From the NCBI GenBank assembly GCA_943326215.1, contig CALPSK010000028.1:1-8265 (forward strand): a DNA stretch of 8,265 nt. Direction: 5' to 3'. Position 1 is the first letter of the stretch, and every line of letters begins with the position of its first letter. This DNA is from Sediminibacterium ginsengisoli (GTDB lineage Bacteria; Bacteroidota; Bacteroidia; Chitinophagales; Chitinophagaceae). The notes below the pieces were generated by a model. That model did no database searches. It saw nothing but the letters and a program-made list of their open reading frames with translations, and was not told the origin of the DNA. Shown here piece after piece: positions 5,911 to 8,265 of this stretch. The position numbers and the translations under genes were made by a program.

Positions 5911-7435
5911 AATTGGTATTCGCCTTTTTAATTTTAGGATCTATAAATTCCCAATCCAATACTTGTGGGTGCATATGTTGCTGCTTAGCAATTAATTTCA
6001 TTTCTGTGATGATGGTTGGATTTGCCAGGGCAACATTGTTTTTTTCAAATGGATCCTTTCCAATATCATATAACTCCCAATTTCCGGTTGGATTTTTTCG
6101 CACATTCATTTGAACCCCTTTCCAATTGCCTAATCGCAGGGCAATTTGTCCCCCATTTTCAGGATATTCAAAATACATGAATTCATGTTTTGTTTGTGGT
6201 ACTTGCTTACTTAATAAAGTGGGCAATATAGATACACCATCCATATCCTTCAATGGCTTACCTGTTAAATCAGCCAATGTGGGCATAATATCATATTGCA
6301 CTGACAATAAATCGGAAGTCGTATTTTCCTTTATTTTACCTGGCCATCTTGCAATAAAGGGAACACGAATACCACCCTCATACACATCCATTTTAAGGCC
6401 TCTGAAGCCACTTACACTATTAAAGAACTTTGTATCCACCCCAGCTGAAAAAGTGGCTCCATTATCGCTCGAAAACATAATAATGGTATTTTCATCTAAA
6501 CCCAAGGCCTTTATCTTTTGCATGATGATACCCACTTGCGCATCTAAAAAACTAATCATTGCAGCATAGGTACTTAATGGATATTTATTAGGCGCGTACC
6601 CTTTATCACCATAATAAGGCTGCTCGTCAAATTGTCCAATATACTTTTGTACATATTCGGCCGGCGCTTGTAAGGATAAATGTGGAATGGTATAAGGCAG
6701 GTAAAGAAAAAAAGCTTTGCTTTTATTTTTTTCAATAAAGCCTAAAGCCTTTTCAGTCATTTTTGCTGGTGCATAATCCTTGCCTCGATATTTTTCAAAA
6801 TCAGCATCGGTTGCAGTGGCAGGATTGATGGCCGAATGCACGTTAATAAAAGGATTATTTAAAGTATCCCAATGATCATTCTCCCATAAATGGGTGGGAT
6901 AATAGTTATGTGCTTGCTTTTGATCCAAGTAGCCGTAATAGTAATCAAACCCTTGCTTTAATGGAGTGCCTGTAGTTCCGGTAACACCCATACCCCACTT
7001 TCCCACTAGTGCAGTTGCATAGCCTCTTTCCTTTAACATTTTAGCCATGGTATAAGCGCCTTCATGCAAAGGCATTTGCCCCCCTTCTTCATTATCTGCG
7101 AATCCACCTAATTCATAATTACCTCTAATATAAGAATTACCAGGATTTTTACCTGTCATCAACATACAACGGGAAGGCGCACATACTGGCGCACTACTAT
7201 AATGTTGGGTAAAGCGCATCCCTTCCCTAGCCATTTGATCCAAGAAGGGCGTTTTAATTTTCTTTTGTCCGTAGGATCCTAATTCCCCATACCCCAAATC
7301 GTCGGCATAAATATATATAATATTAGGCTTCCCTATTTTTTGCTGTCCTTCTGTGAAGGAAAAAATAAATAAACAACATAAAGAAATTCCTATTTGTAAA
7401 AAATATTTTTTCAATGCATTGCTATTAAATTCCAT
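5909..7435 (-). CDS. Exported S1-family sulfatase (Cys-type)
   Basis: A 508-residue sulfatase of the alkaline-phosphatase superfamily, which hydrolyses sulfate esters, probably in the periplasm or on the cell surface. An N-terminal signal peptide is visible (basic head KKYF, hydrophobic 'IGISLCCLFIFSF', about 1-30). There is no clear lipobox, although cysteines lie inside the hydrophobic part. Metal and catalytic marks are Asp45-Asp46 ('YADDLGYG'), the formylglycine motif CAPSR (85-89) with Cys85, Lys146 in 'GKWGMG', His252 in 'IPHLSLQAP', Asp324-Asn325 in 'SSDNGA', and Lys348 in 'FRGLKMDVYEGG'. Cys85 must be converted to formylglycine by a maturase that is not in this window. The usual His of GKWHLG is Gly here. 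The gene follows the GMC oxidoreductase after 28 bases and is probably co-transcribed with it. The sulfated substrate is not known; a sulfated sugar or glycan is inferred from its neighbours. Confidence 0.92.
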   Translation of the reverse strand: MEFNSNALKKYFLQIGISLCCLFIFSFTEGQQKIGKPNIIYIYADDLGYGELGSYGQKKIKTPFLDQMAREGMRFTQHYSSAPVCAPSRCMLMTGKNPGNSYIRGNYELGGFADNEEGGQMPLHEGAYTMAKMLKERGYATALVGKWGMGVTGTTGTPLKQGFDYYYGYLDQKQAHNYYPTHLWENDHWDTLNNPFINVHSAINPATATDADFEKYRGKDYAPAKMTEKALGFIEKNKSKAFFLYLPYTIPHLSLQAPAEYVQKYIGQFDEQPYYGDKGYAPNKYPLSTYAAMISFLDAQVGIIMQKIKALGLDENTIIMFSSDNGATFSAGVDTKFFNSVSGFRGLKMDVYEGGIRVPFIARWPGKIKENTTSDLLSVQYDIMPTLADLTGKPLKDMDGVSILPTLLSKQVPQTKHEFMYFEYPENGGQIALRLGNWKGVQMNVRKNPTGNWELYDIGKDPFEKNNVALANPTIITEMKLIAKQQHMHPQVLDWEFIDPKIKKANTN

Positions 7436-7463
7436 CCATTATTAAATAAATTCAAGTAAAATA

Positions 7464-8265
7464 TTATAAATTATTTTTCTTCATCTGCTCCACTGCATAA
7501 TTAGCAGCGCGTGCTGTTAATGCCATAAAAGTAAGGGATGGATTTTGTGTACCTGTGCTTACCATACAAGCACCATCTGTAACAAAAACATTTTTACATA
7601 AATGCATTTGATTGTGTTCATTTAATAAAGAAGTAGCAGGGTTCTTTCCCATTCTTACCCCTCCCATTTCGTGAATATCTAAACCAGGTGCCTGTTTAGT
7701 ATCATTAGAGCTAATGTTCTTACAACCTGCCGCATCCAACATTTCAGAACCTGTTTGAATAAAATCTTTCATAGATAAAACATCATTCTCATCATAATCA
7801 ACAGAAGTAATTAATTGAGGTATGCCCCATTTATCTTTTTGATCGGTACTTAATCTTACATGATTTGTTTTCTTAGGAATGGTTTCTCCTTGCATCATCA
7901 TAGATACATACCAATTACCTGGTTCTGAAATGGCATCTTTATACTCACCGCCGACACCTTCTGCCTGGGCACGCCCCCTGTTTGCACCAAAGAAAGTCAT
8001 ATAGCCTCTTTGAAATTGCATTTCTTGTTTATGTACATTTCTAAAATTAGGCATCATGGGTTGTGTAGGACGACGACCATAATGATATTCATCCATGGGT
8101 CCATCAATGGAGGCCAATAGTTTTCCTCTATAATTATGAAAGGCAACATATTTTCCCAATAAACCATTGTCATTCCCTAAGCCATTAGGAAAACGCTTTG
8201 AAGTTGAATTTAACAAAATTAAATTGGTATTTAAAGTTGCCGCATTTAAGAAAATAATTTTAGCA
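7464..8265 (-). CDS. GMC-family oxidoreductase, C-terminal part (partial)
   Basis: The final 266 residues of an FAD-dependent glucose-methanol-choline (GMC) oxidoreductase. The frame is open to the right edge, so the N-terminal FAD loop and any signal sequence lie outside the window; the TTG at 8216 is internal, not a start. The fragment opens with 'AKIIFLNAATLNTNLILL', the usual strand before the FAD-covering segment. It goes on to 'NGLGNDNGLLGKY' and to 'HEMGGVRMG' (from fragment residue His198), then 'NVFVTDGACMVSTGTQNPSLT' split across 225-245, with Asn241 in the place of the second active-site residue. It resembles the large subunits of glucoside 3-dehydrogenases (LacA-like) and pyranose-oxidase-type enzymes, which oxidise sugar hydroxyls to ketones. 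A small partner subunit is often encoded next to these and, if present, would be beyond the right edge. The sulfatase gene follows 28 bases downstream. Confidence 0.87.
   Translation of the reverse strand, partial: AKIIFLNAATLNTNLILLNSTSKRFPNGLGNDNGLLGKYVAFHNYRGKLLASIDGPMDEYHYGRRPTQPMMPNFRNVHKQEMQFQRGYMTFFGANRGRAQAEGVGGEYKDAISEPGNWYVSMMMQGETIPKKTNHVRLSTDQKDKWGIPQLITSVDYDENDVLSMKDFIQTGSEMLDAAGCKNISSNDTKQAPGLDIHEMGGVRMGKNPATSLLNEHNQMHLCKNVFVTDGACMVSTGTQNPSLTFMALTARAANYAVEQMKKNNL

Noticed and set aside
5913..6569. Two plus-strand open frames (5913-6113 and 6126-6569)
   Set aside because: Both lie wholly antisense to the sulfatase gene, whose motifs cover this region, and their translations show no recognisable domain. 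They are shadows of the real gene.
7464..8216. A short stand-alone GMC protein starting at TTG 8216
   Set aside because: The frame stays open to the window edge with typical GMC sequence before 8216, so the gene is cut by the window and is not a short protein or a pseudogene.

Overview
The window looks like a chromosomal segment from a Bacteroidota bacterium, most likely in or near the Chitinophagaceae. It is AT-rich, and its start codons lack clear Shine-Dalgarno sequences. It also holds TAnnTTTG-type promoter boxes and protein families common in that phylum: a small one-helix membrane protein, a NupG-like permease next to a Gfo/Idh/MocA oxidoreductase, a GMC oxidoreductase, and an exported S1 sulfatase. 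The taxonomic call is an inference from sequence style, not from a marker gene.

Left part (1-490): the 3' end of lpxB (lipid A synthesis) enters from the left edge. Facing it on the minus strand is an unlisted gene for a 57-residue membrane protein (317-490), which sits 22 bases downstream of metX.

Methionine/sulfur part (513-3262): metX (homoserine O-acyltransferase, minus strand) diverges from an osmC-like thiol peroxidase gene and a metZ-like O-acylhomoserine sulfhydrylase gene (plus strand). MetX activates homoserine by acylation. The MetZ-like enzyme then swaps the acyl group for sulfide to give homocysteine. The OsmC protein between them may link sulfur assimilation to peroxide or persulfide handling.

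Carbohydrate part (3333-8265): a NupG-type permease and a Gfo/Idh/MocA oxidoreductase run rightwards and end at a strong intrinsic terminator at 5876-5910. A secreted S1 sulfatase and the C-terminal two-fifths or so of a GMC oxidoreductase run leftwards, with the GMC gene upstream and cut by the right edge. Permease, Gfo/Idh and GMC genes often occur together in Bacteroidota loci for oxidative (3-keto-sugar) glycoside use. A sulfatase joined to such a set suggests, but does not prove, use of a sulfated sugar or glycoside.

After the small gene is added, no stretch over 300 bases lacks a gene. I see no tRNA, rRNA, CRISPR array, insertion sequence or phage gene. Nothing here is clearly a new system. 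The sulfatase/GMC/Gfo-Idh/permease grouping and the osmC gene inside the methionine locus are the parts most worth following up.
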